Shown here one piece after another: positions 1-8,900 of a stretch of DNA of 61,742 nucleotides. The position numbers were made by a program, and so were the translations under genes. Below the pieces are notes generated by a model. It saw only the letters and a program-made list of their open reading frames with translations. It was not told the origin of the DNA and searched no databases. The stretch's first letter is position 1. The number at the start of each line of letters is the position of its first letter. This stretch comes from Prochloron sp. SulCav_FS08_3_32_3330 (lineage in GTDB: Bacteria; Cyanobacteriota; Cyanobacteriia; Cyanobacteriales; DYNF01), in NCBI GenBank assembly GCA_020721205.1, contig DYNF01000012.1:1-61742 (forward strand), given 5' to 3'.

Positions 1-105
1 GATAGTTGATAGTTGATAGTGGATAGTTGATAGTTGATAGTGGATAGTTGATAGTGGATAGTTGATAGTTGATAGTGGATAGTTGATAGTGGATAGTTGA
101 TAGTT
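1..105. repeat. Heptanucleotide tandem array (GATAGTT/GATAGTG)
   Basis: Fifteen consecutive 7-bp units read directly, each GATAGTT or GATAGTG. The array abuts the inverted end of the palindromic element that begins at 109. Short heptamer repeats of this kind (STRR-type) are known in cyanobacteria. No gene is seen in it, and it may continue beyond the window. Confidence 0.9.
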
Positions 106-108
106 GAT

Positions 109-274
109 AGCAGGGTATTTTCATTTTTTTTTTACGACAGGTTAAAACCTGTCGCTACCCAAACAAAACCCGTCTTTACGGGTTTTATGATTAAATATTA
201 ACTAATATTAAAAAATTAAACCTGCGCGACCCTGGGCTTTGCTTATGTAGCAAAGGGTTTCAACCCGTTGCTAC
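109..274 (-). repeat. Multi-hairpin palindromic element, copy 1 (divergent)
   Basis: This is the reverse-orientation copy of the element that forms arrays near 48.5 and 54 kb. The AGCAGGG end is at 109. The GACAGG/CCTGTC hairpin is at 135-154, the ACCCGTCTTTACGGGT hairpin at about 167-184, an AT-rich centre at about 190-220, and the GGGTTTCAACCC hairpin at about 257-269. Its first hairpin differs from most copies on both arms, which keeps the pairing. The copy is more degenerate than the others around 220-240. Confidence 0.8.
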
Positions 275-304
275 CCTAATAACTAATCGCTATCTGTTAT
301 ATAT

Positions 305-339
305 TATAATAAAAATAAAATGTTCTCAAATAGGAGAGT
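305..339 (+). promoter_or_regulatory. Putative -10 box and ribosome binding site
   Basis: A TATAAT hexamer at 305-310 lies 32 bases before the ATG at 343. An AGGAG-type Shine-Dalgarno sequence lies at about 332-337. No convincing -35 box was identified. The promoter is inferred from sequence only. Confidence 0.4.
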
Positions 340-342
340 AAA

Positions 343-735
343 ATGTTAAGAAATACTTTATCAAAATTAAGTTTAACCCTTATTTTAGGGCTTGGTAGTA
401 TCGGAATATTAACTTACGAGGCGATCGCCCCGAAAATTGCTTCTGCTTATCCTCAGAATGTAGAGATCTATTTAACCCGTCAAGGGGGAGAAACCTACGA
501 AAATCTTTTAGAGCGTTCATCCATTATTGCGAGAGCCGCTACTCAAAGAACCTTTGATACTGATGTATTAGTTTCGGAAGTGGCAATTACGATTTTAGCA
601 GATAATCAGGGTTTAATCGCCCCGTTACTGACTTTAAATGTGACAAGAGATCAATGGTGGCAACGTCCGGATCCGAAAGCGTGGATAGATTATTATGATG
701 GAATAGCCACTTTATTACAGTTGAATACACCATAA
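343..735 (+). CDS. Small exported protein of unknown function
   Basis: 130 residues. The N-terminus has Arg/Lys followed by a hydrophobic stretch (about residues 8-30) and small residues near 33-36, as expected for a Sec signal peptide, so the mature protein would be periplasmic or thylakoid-lumenal. The mature part has YLTRQGGETYENLL and RAATQRTFDTD segments and a WW-containing C-terminal region. Its layout recalls small lumenal or periplasmic cyanobacterial proteins, but I do not recognise a family. The start is supported by an AGGAG ribosome binding site 5-10 bases upstream. It precedes ndhO by 96 bp on the same strand, but nothing ties it to NDH-1. Confidence 0.8.
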   Translation: MLRNTLSKLSLTLILGLGSIGILTYEAIAPKIASAYPQNVEIYLTRQGGETYENLLERSSIIARAATQRTFDTDVLVSEVAITILADNQGLIAPLLTLNVTRDQWWQRPDPKAWIDYYDGIATLLQLNTP

Positions 736-831
736 TTTGATCATTTTAAAGTAATCAAAAATTTCCATGACTAATGACCAAACTTCTGATAAATTAAAAG
801 ATTAATCTTAATTAATCTGGAGTAAATTATT

Positions 832-1050
832 ATGGCAGTTAAAATCAAAAAAGGGACTAAAATTCGTGCGATTCGGGAAAAATTAGAAAATAGTCTTGAA
901 GCAAAAGCTAGTGATCCTCGCTTTCCTTCCTATCTTTTTGACAGTAAAGGCGAAATCTTAGAAATGAATGAAGAATATGCTTTAGTTAAATTCTATACTC
1001 CAACACCGAATATTTGGTTACGTCTTGATCAGTTAGAAATTGCTGAATAA
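832..1050 (+). CDS. ndhO: NAD(P)H-quinone oxidoreductase subunit O
   Basis: 72 residues, the usual length for NdhO, a small peripheral subunit of cyanobacterial and chloroplast NDH-1 that acts in photosystem I cyclic electron flow and respiration at the thylakoid membrane. The segments REKLENSLEAKASDPRFPSY and ALVKFYTPTPNIWLRLDQLE are family hallmarks. A GGAG ribosome binding site lies about 10 bases upstream of the ATG. It is followed 23 bp later by mdh on the same strand, so co-transcription is possible. Confidence 0.95.
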   Translation: MAVKIKKGTKIRAIREKLENSLEAKASDPRFPSYLFDSKGEILEMNEEYALVKFYTPTPNIWLRLDQLEIAE

Positions 1051-1073
1051 AGAAAAAATAAAGGTAAAACACT

Positions 1074-2045
1074 ATGAATTTTTACTCTCATACTCCCATT
1101 ATCTGTAAATCTTCTCAAGTCACGATTATTGGTGCTGGGAAGGTGGGAAGCACTCTCGCTCAACGTCTTGCCGAAAAAGATCTCACAGATGTGGTGCTTT
1201 TTGATATTGTGGAGGGTTTACCTCAAGGTATAGCCCTTGATCTGATGGAAGCCCAAGGGCTAGAATTACATAATTGTAAGGTTAAAGGCACAAATGATTA
1301 TGCTGATACCGTAGGCTCAAATATTATCATTATTACCGCCGGAATTGCTCGAAAACCGGGCATGACTAGGGATGATTTACTGAAAACTAATGCCAAAATT
1401 GTTACCCATGCCGCTCAAAAAGCCCTAGAATACTCTCCTAATGCTATTTTAATCGTGATCACAAACCCTTTAGATGTGATGACTTATTTAGCATGGAAAA
1501 CCACCGGAATTGATTCTCGCAGGGTAATGGGGATGGCTGGAGTTTTAGACTCAGCCCGTTTACAGACTTTTATTGCGATGGAGTTAAATTTGCCTCCCTC
1601 TGATATTCATACGATGGTATTAGGAGGACATGGGGATTTAATGTTACCTTTACCCCGTTATTGTACTGTCAGTGGGATGCCAATTACGGAATTAATGTCT
1701 GAAAGTACCATTGAAAGGTTAATTGAGCGCACTCGTCAAGGGGGGGCAGAAATTGTTAAATTACTGAAAACGGGCAGTGCTTATTTTGCCCCTTCATCTT
1801 CAGCTTGTTTAATGGTGGAAATGATCCTCAAACAACAACCCCGTCTCCTTACGGCGGCGGCTTATTTACAAGGGGAATATGGTTTAAATGATCTGTTTTT
1901 AGGAGTGCCTTGTCGTTTAGGTTGTCAAGGGGTGGAAAATGTGTTTGAGGTTAACTTAACACAGGCGGAAAAAGCTACTTTAAATGCTTCCGCTCAGTCT
2001 GTGCAAGAAAATATTAAGATCGCTTTGGCAAGTTTAAAAGAATAA
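1074..2045 (+). CDS. mdh: Malate dehydrogenase, LDH-type
   Basis: 323 residues. Converts malate and oxaloacetate with NAD in the cytosol. The N-terminal Rossmann motif GAGKVGSTLA (about residues 21-30), the coenzyme strand ending in Asp (VLFDI), the substrate loop arginines in ARKPGMTRDDL, the VITNPLDVMTY segment and the GGHGD catalytic His motif (about residue 182) are all present. The loop favours malate over lactate, and the overall sequence matches the cyanobacterial CitH/Mdh group. It ends only 3 bp from the convergent rnz stop codon, with no obvious strong terminator between them. Confidence 0.95.
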   Translation: MNFYSHTPIICKSSQVTIIGAGKVGSTLAQRLAEKDLTDVVLFDIVEGLPQGIALDLMEAQGLELHNCKVKGTNDYADTVGSNIIIITAGIARKPGMTRDDLLKTNAKIVTHAAQKALEYSPNAILIVITNPLDVMTYLAWKTTGIDSRRVMGMAGVLDSARLQTFIAMELNLPPSDIHTMVLGGHGDLMLPLPRYCTVSGMPITELMSESTIERLIERTRQGGAEIVKLLKTGSAYFAPSSSACLMVEMILKQQPRLLTAAAYLQGEYGLNDLFLGVPCRLGCQGVENVFEVNLTQAEKATLNASAQSVQENIKIALASLKE

Positions 2046-2048
2046 TTT

Positions 2049-2984
2049 TTAAGATTTATTTCTCTTAACTGAATAAGTCAAAAAATCATAAGCTAATTTT
2101 GTCCTCGGGAAAATAGCCTTCGCTTCCTCTAATAAATTACTTAATTGAATCGGATTACCCGGAGCATAACGAGGACTAAAATGAGTTAAAATTAATTGTT
2201 TTACCTGTGCCGCTAAAGCTACTTGTGCCGCCATCGTTGAAGTAGAATGAAGCCGATCAAAAGCCATTTGAGCATCTTGATGGGAAAACGTCGCTTCATG
2301 AATTAACACATCAGCATTTTGAGCTAACTCGATTGCCGATTCACAAAACACGGTATCCGTACAATAGACTACTTTTCTCCCTATTTCTGTTTCCCCACAA
2401 AAATCTGAACCTTTGAGGATTCTCCCATCTTCAAGGGTGACGGTTTTACCCTGTTTTAACTCTCCATAAACAGGTCCGGGGGGAATATTTAAAGCCTTCG
2501 CTTTTTCTAGGTTAAATGTACCCGCTCGATCTTTTTCCGTTATTCGATAACCAAAAGCTGTCACCCTATGTTTTAAAGGTAAACAACTTACCATAAATTC
2601 TGAATCTTCATATAAAATTCCGGGTTGAGCTACATGAACTTTAATCGGATAAGCAAAATGAGTTTGAGAATATTTAGTACAAGCACTCAGATAAGCTTCT
2701 AATCCGGGAGGGGCATAAATATCCATTGCTTCTACATTTCCCGCCAATCCACAACTTGCTAATAAACCCATTAAACCAAAAATATGATCACCGTGTAAAT
2801 GAGTCACAAAAATACGGCGTATTTGAGAGGTTTTAATGTCGCTATGTAGGAGTTGATGTTGAGTGCCTTCCCCACAATCAAATAGCCAAACTTCCGCCCG
2901 TTGAGGCAGTCTTAATGCCACACTAGACACATTTCGGACTTTAGTTGGTACACCTGAACTTGTTCCTAAAAAAGTAATATCCAT
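2049..2984 (-). CDS. rnz: Ribonuclease Z (tRNA 3' endonuclease)
   Basis: 311 residues. It is a zinc metallo-beta-lactamase-fold nuclease that removes 3' trailers from tRNA precursors. The N-terminal MDITFLGTSSGVPTK, the FVTHLHGDHIFGLMGLL zinc motif (HxHxDH, about residues 61-66), the YCTDT motif, the LIHEATF segment and the C-terminal LILTHFSPRY complete the family signature. The heptamer array AAAATTC lies 1-2 bases upstream of its ATG, so no normal Shine-Dalgarno sequence is present. Confidence 0.95.
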   Translation of the reverse strand: MDITFLGTSSGVPTKVRNVSSVALRLPQRAEVWLFDCGEGTQHQLLHSDIKTSQIRRIFVTHLHGDHIFGLMGLLASCGLAGNVEAMDIYAPPGLEAYLSACTKYSQTHFAYPIKVHVAQPGILYEDSEFMVSCLPLKHRVTAFGYRITEKDRAGTFNLEKAKALNIPPGPVYGELKQGKTVTLEDGRILKGSDFCGETEIGRKVVYCTDTVFCESAIELAQNADVLIHEATFSHQDAQMAFDRLHSTSTMAAQVALAAQVKQLILTHFSPRYAPGNPIQLSNLLEEAKAIFPRTKLAYDFLTYSVKRNKS

Positions 2985-2985
2985 T

Positions 2986-3019
2986 AAAATTCAAAATTCA
3001 AAATTCAAAATTCAAAATT
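2986..3019. repeat. Heptamer array (AAAATTC) at the rnz start codon
   Basis: Four AAAATTC units plus a partial fifth, directly upstream of the rnz ATG on the minus strand. They occupy the place where a ribosome binding site would normally lie. Confidence 0.85.
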
Positions 3020-3129
3020 AGCAATCAGCTATCAGCTAAATTTTATCATTTATTGTTCTTCATCTTGGCTCTTTTTTAATGATACACTTAAGTTTTAAAT
3101 TTATTATTCATCGTTCATAATTTAATTTT

Positions 3130-3996
3130 ATGTTTAGTATTTGGGAACTCGATTTTTATTCACGTCCGATTTTTGATGAAAATAATAAGAAAATTTGGGA
3201 AGTTTTAATTTGTGAAAGCCCTCTGACTGTCAATCGTTCAGAAGATACTCTCTTTAAATATGCTCAATTTTGTTCTAATAATAAAGTTAATTCGATTTTT
3301 TTGCGTGAAACTATTGAAAAAGCAATTGATATTTCTGGAATAACTCCTAAAAAAATTCGTTTTTTTCGTCGTCAAATGAATAATATGATTGCGAAAGCCT
3401 GTGAAGATGCAGGGATTGATACCGCCCAAAGTCGTCATACTTATACTTTAGAACAATGGTTAAAAGAGAGAGAACAAAATGTTTACCCTTTACAAGAGGG
3501 TTATAATCAAGAAGCCGCTAACTCACCTTCCGTACAATATCCTGAGTTAAATGCGATCCCTTTACCTGAAGCTGTGAGGGGTGATAAAGGAGATAAATGG
3601 AGTTTTGTGAATCTGGAAGCCAGTGCTTTTGCGGAAATGAATGAATGGGATATCGGTTTTGGTGAGGCTTTCCCCCTTTCAATGGTAGGATTAACCCCTG
3701 AAACGAAAATTCCGGGATTAATTATGTATTCTAAACGAGCGTTACCCCTTGCCGGGTGGATGTCTGGTTTAGAGTTAGGTTATTTAATGTTAGAAGAAGG
3801 CGAGTTTCCTCGGATTCGTTTAGAAACGGGAGTAAGTGATAGTTGGATTTTAGCTAATTTAATTAATGCTGATTTATTAACAGAAGCTAGGAATTTTGAT
3901 CAAGCGAAAAAAGAAGCTAGTGGAGTGCATTTTTTAGCAATTCAATCTAATGATAATTCTGAATCTTTTGCGGGTTTTTGGTTATTAAAAGGTTAA
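3130..3996 (+). CDS. Tab2/Atab2-family RNA-binding protein
   Basis: 288 residues, full length for the Tab2/Atab2 family (formerly DUF1092). These are AU-rich RNA-binding factors needed for translation of photosystem I (and, in plants, photosystem II) subunits. Family features seen are the N-terminal WELDFYSRPI, KIRFFRRQMNNMI, the conserved PLPEAVRGDKWxF-like segment with an insertion (GDKGDKWSFVNL), and the C-terminal LAIQ..SFAGFWLL ending. It is a single gene followed by a bidirectional terminator hairpin. The photosynthetic role is inferred from the family. Confidence 0.9.
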   Translation: MFSIWELDFYSRPIFDENNKKIWEVLICESPLTVNRSEDTLFKYAQFCSNNKVNSIFLRETIEKAIDISGITPKKIRFFRRQMNNMIAKACEDAGIDTAQSRHTYTLEQWLKEREQNVYPLQEGYNQEAANSPSVQYPELNAIPLPEAVRGDKGDKWSFVNLEASAFAEMNEWDIGFGEAFPLSMVGLTPETKIPGLIMYSKRALPLAGWMSGLELGYLMLEEGEFPRIRLETGVSDSWILANLINADLLTEARNFDQAKKEASGVHFLAIQSNDNSESFAGFWLLKG

Positions 3997-4011
3997 TTAA
4001 TTTAGACTTAA

Positions 4012-4044
4012 AAAAGTCGAGGATTGATTAAATTCTCGACTTTT
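4012..4044. terminator. Bidirectional terminator hairpin
   Basis: Perfect 10-bp stem AAAAGTCGAG / CTCGACTTTT with a 13-base loop, flanked by T-rich sequence on either strand. It lies between the convergent Tab2 gene and the small coiled-coil gene. The stem belongs to a hairpin family also seen at 6724, 8901, 36168 and 39614. Confidence 0.75.
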
Positions 4045-4054
4045 AAAAATTTTA

Positions 4055-4363
4055 TTAATCATCTTTTTTCTGTAAACTTTTTAAATATTCCATAATTTCT
4101 GTATGTCTAGCTTCAATCTGATCAAAACGATTATAAAAATCAGATTGTATTTCATAGAAATCAGACATAGAGCGAGTTAATCTTCCTAATAATTTATAAA
4201 TTCCTTTGCGATCTTTTTCCCATTGTTTGCGATCTTCTGCCCATTCTGTGCTTAAAGCTTGAATAGATTTAGCGTTAGAATCTGTGCGGTAGTTGAGTTG
4301 CACGATCCCTTCTAACATTTTTTCGGCAATACTTTCAAGGCGATCTAATCTATCTTCTGACAT
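4055..4363 (-). CDS. Small coiled-coil protein of unknown function
   Basis: 102 residues from the preferred start at 4363 (MSEDRLDRLES), where GAGG lies 8-10 bases upstream. A longer frame to 4393 lacks such a site. The protein is almost entirely charged alpha-helix with heptad-like spacing (LDRLESIAEKMLEG, LLGRLTRSMSDFYEIQSDFY). It has no membrane segment and no catalytic motif. It resembles the many small helical proteins of cyanobacterial genomes. No function is assigned. Confidence 0.65.
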   Translation of the reverse strand: MSEDRLDRLESIAEKMLEGIVQLNYRTDSNAKSIQALSTEWAEDRKQWEKDRKGIYKLLGRLTRSMSDFYEIQSDFYNRFDQIEARHTEIMEYLKSLQKKDD

Positions 4364-4435
4364 AATTAATCCTCTAGTTTGGTAAAATAACATTATAACA
4401 TAAAAAATTCTTATTAATTATTATTTATTCGTGAA

Positions 4436-4496
4436 ACAGGCATCTTGCCTGTTATTATAGTTTTCAATAAGTTTAACACAGGCTAGAAGCCTGTGC
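4436..4496. repeat. Pair of short palindromes (ACAGGC hairpins)
   Basis: Two palindromes, ACAGGCATCTTGCCTGT at 4436-4452 and CACAGGCTAGAAGCCTGTG at 4478-4496. The second overlaps the 3' end of the gene at 4483-5169 and supplies its stop codon (TAG) and last few codons. Confidence 0.75.
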
Positions 4497-5169
4497 CACG
4501 ATTTCTGGCTCTTTTTCTACTATTATAAACCGCTTTTAAATCTTCTCTTAAACTTAAAAAATAATCTCTTTTTAAATAAGGATAATCTCCGATCCATAAA
4601 TTATAACGAGGTAAATAAGCATCAGTAATTTGTTTAATACTACCTAAATCTGGTTGATTTGATAAGACAATTAACTCCGCCATTTCCCCCGCTTTAATTA
4701 CTTTATGAAGACGACTTAAAGGGGCTTGAATATCCGCTTTAAATCCCGTTTTATCTGCTATTTCTAAATTAATTCTTTTCTCTCTATTTTCCACAATTAC
4801 TAATTGCCCTTTTTGGTTAATTCTTTCTACTTCTCTCACTAATTCTTCTGTTATAAATACATCTAAAATTTTACATCTTAAAAAACCACTATAAGCAAAA
4901 CGCCGACAATTAATATTCCTAATACTTGCCCAATAAATCGGCGACCAAAACCAATATAAACCGCCTATTATTTGTAATAATAAGATTAATTGTTCCCCAC
5001 TTTTACCTAAAAAAGAACCGATAATTAATAAAATAATTATTATTACAAAAGAAATCAGCGATCGCCGTAAAAAATCATTAACTTTACCCCAATAATATAA
5101 ATATTGTTGCCAAGTAGCAATTAAAGGTACAATTTGTTCAAAAGATTCACGGGTAAGAGGAATTAACAT
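4483..5169 (-). CDS. Two-pass membrane protein, cyanobacterial conserved type
   Basis: 228 residues. Two hydrophobic helices at about residues 37-57 and 60-85, with soluble flanks. The C-terminal half is a mixed domain with many charged residues. Similar cyanobacterial proteins are often labelled phosphate ABC transporter permease, but no permease motif is visible, so I do not adopt that name. The last residues (RNRGTGF) are encoded inside a palindromic repeat, suggesting that repeat insertion reshaped the end of the gene. Confidence 0.65.
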   Translation of the reverse strand: MLIPLTRESFEQIVPLIATWQQYLYYWGKVNDFLRRSLISFVIIIILLIIGSFLGKSGEQLILLLQIIGGLYWFWSPIYWASIRNINCRRFAYSGFLRCKILDVFITEELVREVERINQKGQLVIVENREKRINLEIADKTGFKADIQAPLSRLHKVIKAGEMAELIVLSNQPDLGSIKQITDAYLPRYNLWIGDYPYLKRDYFLSLREDLKAVYNSRKRARNRGTGF

Positions 5170-5295
5170 AATTTAAAATTCAAAATTTTAGATAGATTGA
5201 CAAAAAATAGATTAATAATGAGAAAAAGGTTTGCTTGTTACAGGATTAAACTTTTAATAATTATACCACAATGAAATTTATTTCATTGCTCATAG

Positions 5296-8200
5296 TTAAT
5301 CCCCCTCCACAATTTTAATTTCATCCTCCGTTAAATCATATAATTTATATACTAATAAATCAATTTCTTTTTCTAATTTACTGGTATCAGTATTAGGATC
5401 ATTTTTCTTAATTTTAAGAATTTTCTCTACTTTTTCACAAATCATAAATTCTAAATTATTATTAATATATTTGGGTAAAGGAAAATTATTAATATCATAG
5501 ACAAGAATTTTTGGAAAAGCTCCTTTTGTTGCTTTTGGTGAAGAATTTACATGATAAAATGTCGTCAATTTTGAATTAAATATCCCTAATAAACATTCAA
5601 GAGATAAATTACCTTGAGGCTGATCAAGAATAATAATAATTGCTGGATCATGATAAAATTCTTCCCTTGTTAAAGTAGCAAAAATACTAGGATTTGTTAT
5701 TTCCCTAATCAGTATTCTTTTATTAACAAAAAATTTGGGTTCTCTAGGATTAGCTATTTTATCACAATAATTAATATATTCTTTCCCATTCCATTTAACA
5801 TTATATTTAGTTAAATCTTCTCCATACAACCAATATTTATAATTATCATTTAATTTTTTAGTTGAATGAAAAATTCTATTTTTAATTATTTCTTCACTTT
5901 GATTTTTATATTTATCATAAGCAATTAAACCTTGACTTGTTTCAGGAAAACAATTAATTAATGGCTGAGAATTTAATTTAATTTTTGTGATCAAACTAAT
6001 TATATTTTGAGAAAGTTTAAATAATAGTCCCCAATTTTGATTATTTTGCCTAACTAAATCTTGATTAATAGATAGTAATTCTCTATTTATTAAATCTTCA
6101 AAATTTCTAACTTTTTCGGTATTTTTATAGTTTAAAAATTTAGTATTTTTTGCTTTAGAAAGACTAATAATTATATTTTTAACAGTAGCTTCTGGAAATA
6201 TATTTAAGTCTGTACAATCCAATATTTCATTAATATCCCAGTTATTAAATAATTCAAGACGATAATTTTGAGCAAAAACATTAAATAAAATAGAATTAGG
6301 TATTATATAAGAGAATTTTCCATTATCTTTTAATAAAGAATTAGCTAAATTAATAAACCAATAATAAATTTCAAAATCTGGGACTTTCCCCTTATTTATT
6401 ATTAAATAATCCCTTTCTTTTCCTTTGATTGATACACCATAAGGTGGATTACCAATAATAATATCAAAACCAATAAAATCACCCTGATCATTTAACACTT
6501 CAGGAAACTCAAAACGCCATTCAAAAGCATTTTGATAAAGTTTACCCCTATCTATTTCTTCAATCTCAGTATTTAACTTATCAATTTCATTTTGTAACTT
6601 AATAATTTTCTTTTTAGTAACAGCAGAAATTAAAGCTTGATTACTCAAAGGAAAACGACTAATTAAAGAATTACCCACCTTAATATTAATATCAATATTA
6701 GGGAGAGTTTCTAGTTGTCTATAAATCCCCGACTTTTCTAAAAAGTCGAGGATTTGATTTTCATTATAATAACTATTTTTCAACAATTCAATCCACAATC
6801 TTAAACGGCAAATTTTCACAGAATTACTATTAATATCCACCCCAAATAAGCAATTTTCAATAATCGTTTGTTTCTCATGAAATAAAGTTTCTTGCACTCG
6901 TTGAGATTCTTGATTATTAGGATTATATGTAAAAAATTCACCATCCTCATTAATAATAATTAACTCATCATTTTCCACAGTTATTTGATAATCTCGTAAA
7001 GTTTTACCATTTTTATCTAATAAAATTTTTAACTCACTTTTAATTGCAATAATTTCATTTAATGCTGATACTAAAAAATGACCAGAGCCAACAGCCGGAT
7101 CACAAATTTTCAAACTATTAATAATAGTATTAGCTTCTTTTTTATCCTCAATTTTGTTATATAAATCATCAATATTTTGACAATTCCAGTTTTTAACATC
7201 ATTAAACTTTTGAATAACAGCACGTCTAATAGTTTCCTTACACATATACATGGTAATAAAGCCGGGAGTAAAAAATGAACCATCTTTATAACCGTTAATT
7301 TTCTCAAAAATTAAACCTAAAACAGAAGCATTGATTAAACTTTTTTGATCCCCCCTAGCCCCCCTTAGAAAAGGGGGAATTTCTTGAATATTTTGCTCTA
7401 GCTCCCCCCTTTTTAAGGGGGGCGGGGGGGGATCAAAATCTGTTTCCCCAAAGTCATAACTATCTAAAAAATTAAACAAATATTCTAAACAATTTAACTT
7501 ACCTTCTAACTTTTTCCCTTGACTATCTTTTAAAACAGAAAACTTAAAAATAGGTAAATTTTCAGTCTTTAAATTACTAATAACAATCGTTTGATGTTCA
7601 ATTTCTGTTACTTCAAAAAGAGAACTATTTAAGTAAGGAATATTACCCCATTTTTGATTAATATTTGTTTCCCTTTCCTCAATTTTACAAGCTAAAACTT
7701 GAAAAAATAAACTATTTAACTCCTCATAATTATTAATTTTATTAATATTAAGAAAAACAAATTGAGAAAATTCCTCTTGAGAATGATAACTTATTAATTG
7801 AGCTTCTAATAACTTTAAAAATAAAATACGATTAATCCATGTTATAATTAATTCTAAACCAAGATTAAATAATTGCTCCTCCTCATTTTCTCCATAAACT
7901 TCTACATTTTCTAAACGAGAAAGTTTATCTAAACTTTTAATTTGACTAAGGGCATTTTCTAACAAAGATCCTTGATTTCTATTACCTTCTTTTTCCCTTT
8001 GAATTAACTTTTTATTACCTTCCTTAACTTCCGTTAAACCTAAAAGATATAATAATTCACTATAAAAAGCCTTATTTAAACTATTACTATCATTAGCAAA
8101 AGGTAACTTTAATAAATGTTCAGGAGTAAAGATTTTATAGAGAGGAATTAATTTTTTTTCTAAGGCTAACTTCTCCCCCTCGCCTGTTGGGAGAGGGGGC

Positions 8201-8850
8201 TGGGGGGAGAGGGCTGTTAATAAAATATCTTGATATTCGGTTAAATTAAGATAAGTAAATATTAAATTATTTTTAACATTTTCAATAACAGGAAAAGCAA
8301 TTTGTTGATAAAAATAATCAGTTTTTTTACCCGTTAAACGATTTTCACTAAAATCAGTAAATTGTTTAATTAAAGTTTTATCATTAATAAAAAAATTCTC
8401 AAAAATTTGAGCATCAAAAATAAACCATTGAATATTATTAGTAATAATTAAATATTTAACTTCTAAATTTTTATTAATAACTCTTTCTTGTAAATAATAA
8501 TAAAGTAACTGCTGTAAAGCTTTACAGTTTAGATTATCTAATTTCGGAAAATCTTTTTTATCACTAACTTTTTTCGTTTCAAAAATGACATTAACAGGAA
8601 AAGTATTATTTTTACCCTTATAAATAACTAAATCATTTTTATCTTTCGTATTAATTAAAAATTGATCTTGATAATAAGTATTAACTAAAAAATCTCTTAA
8701 TAAATTTTTATTATACTCCTCAGACTCATTTTGATTAGTTTGAGTAAGTAATAGATGCAAATTAACTTTAAAAAGATTTAACTCATCACGAGTTAATTTA
8801 ACCTTAAGAAAAGCCTTATTTAAAGATTGTTGAGGACGCAAATAATTCAT
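5296..8850 (-). CDS. Type IIG-like restriction enzyme/DNA methyltransferase (Eco57I class)
   Basis: 1184 residues. Nuclease and adenine-N6 methyltransferase appear fused in one chain. The N-terminal region (about 1-200) holds an Asp at about 74 and FETKK at about 91-95, compatible with a PD-(D/E)xK nuclease. The SAM-binding motif I DPAVGSGHFL lies near 584 and the catalytic motif IV NPPYG near 802. The C-terminal part would recognise the target. No partner gene is adjacent. Three repeat sequences lie inside the gene in frame (about residues 213-226, 471-503 and 699-708) without breaking it. The gene is very AT-rich. The type IIG label comes from the architecture; BREX or other phage-defence methylases are less likely because no companion genes are seen. 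Confidence 0.85.
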   Translation of the reverse strand: MNYLRPQQSLNKAFLKVKLTRDELNLFKVNLHLLLTQTNQNESEEYNKNLLRDFLVNTYYQDQFLINTKDKNDLVIYKGKNNTFPVNVIFETKKVSDKKDFPKLDNLNCKALQQLLYYYLQERVINKNLEVKYLIITNNIQWFIFDAQIFENFFINDKTLIKQFTDFSENRLTGKKTDYFYQQIAFPVIENVKNNLIFTYLNLTEYQDILLTALSPQPPLPTGEGEKLALEKKLIPLYKIFTPEHLLKLPFANDSNSLNKAFYSELLYLLGLTEVKEGNKKLIQREKEGNRNQGSLLENALSQIKSLDKLSRLENVEVYGENEEEQLFNLGLELIITWINRILFLKLLEAQLISYHSQEEFSQFVFLNINKINNYEELNSLFFQVLACKIEERETNINQKWGNIPYLNSSLFEVTEIEHQTIVISNLKTENLPIFKFSVLKDSQGKKLEGKLNCLEYLFNFLDSYDFGETDFDPPPPPLKRGELEQNIQEIPPFLRGARGDQKSLINASVLGLIFEKINGYKDGSFFTPGFITMYMCKETIRRAVIQKFNDVKNWNCQNIDDLYNKIEDKKEANTIINSLKICDPAVGSGHFLVSALNEIIAIKSELKILLDKNGKTLRDYQITVENDELIIINEDGEFFTYNPNNQESQRVQETLFHEKQTIIENCLFGVDINSNSVKICRLRLWIELLKNSYYNENQILDFLEKSGIYRQLETLPNIDINIKVGNSLISRFPLSNQALISAVTKKKIIKLQNEIDKLNTEIEEIDRGKLYQNAFEWRFEFPEVLNDQGDFIGFDIIIGNPPYGVSIKGKERDYLIINKGKVPDFEIYYWFINLANSLLKDNGKFSYIIPNSILFNVFAQNYRLELFNNWDINEILDCTDLNIFPEATVKNIIISLSKAKNTKFLNYKNTEKVRNFEDLINRELLSINQDLVRQNNQNWGLLFKLSQNIISLITKIKLNSQPLINCFPETSQGLIAYDKYKNQSEEIIKNRIFHSTKKLNDNYKYWLYGEDLTKYNVKWNGKEYINYCDKIANPREPKFFVNKRILIREITNPSIFATLTREEFYHDPAIIIILDQPQGNLSLECLLGIFNSKLTTFYHVNSSPKATKGAFPKILVYDINNFPLPKYINNNLEFMICEKVEKILKIKKNDPNTDTSKLEKEIDLLVYKLYDLTEDEIKIVEGD
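6724..6754. repeat. Palindrome inside the type IIG-like gene
   Basis: An inverted repeat of the AAAAGTCGGGGAT hairpin family is embedded in the coding sequence. On the minus strand it reads in frame as ILDFLEKSGIY. The same stem type occurs in intergenic DNA at 8901-8927, 36168-36285 and 39614-39732. Confidence 0.8.
7343..7438. repeat. 96-bp element with inverted ends inserted in frame
   Basis: The ends are TTTTGATCCCCCC and GGGGGGATCAAAA, with two further internal C/G-rich hairpins. The length is 96 bp, exactly 32 codons, with no stop in the gene's frame. It encodes a Pro/Gly/Arg-rich segment containing DPPPPPLKRGE and PPFLRGARGD. GC content is far above the surrounding AT-rich gene. Confidence 0.85.
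8171..8210. repeat. Second G/C-rich repeat inside the type IIG-like gene
   Basis: A short GC-rich palindromic segment (CTCCCCCTCGCC... GGGAGAGGGGG...) that reads in frame as SPQPPLPTGEGEK. It resembles the widespread cyanobacterial short interspersed sequences and differs sharply in composition from the flanking coding DNA. Confidence 0.7.
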
Positions 8851-8900
8851 AATATTAATTATTTTAATTGATTTTCTTAACTATTTTATTGTACTATCAA

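Noticed and set aside
4483-5169. Phosphate transport permease
   Set aside because: Only two hydrophobic helices are visible and there is no permease motif or neighbouring transporter gene.
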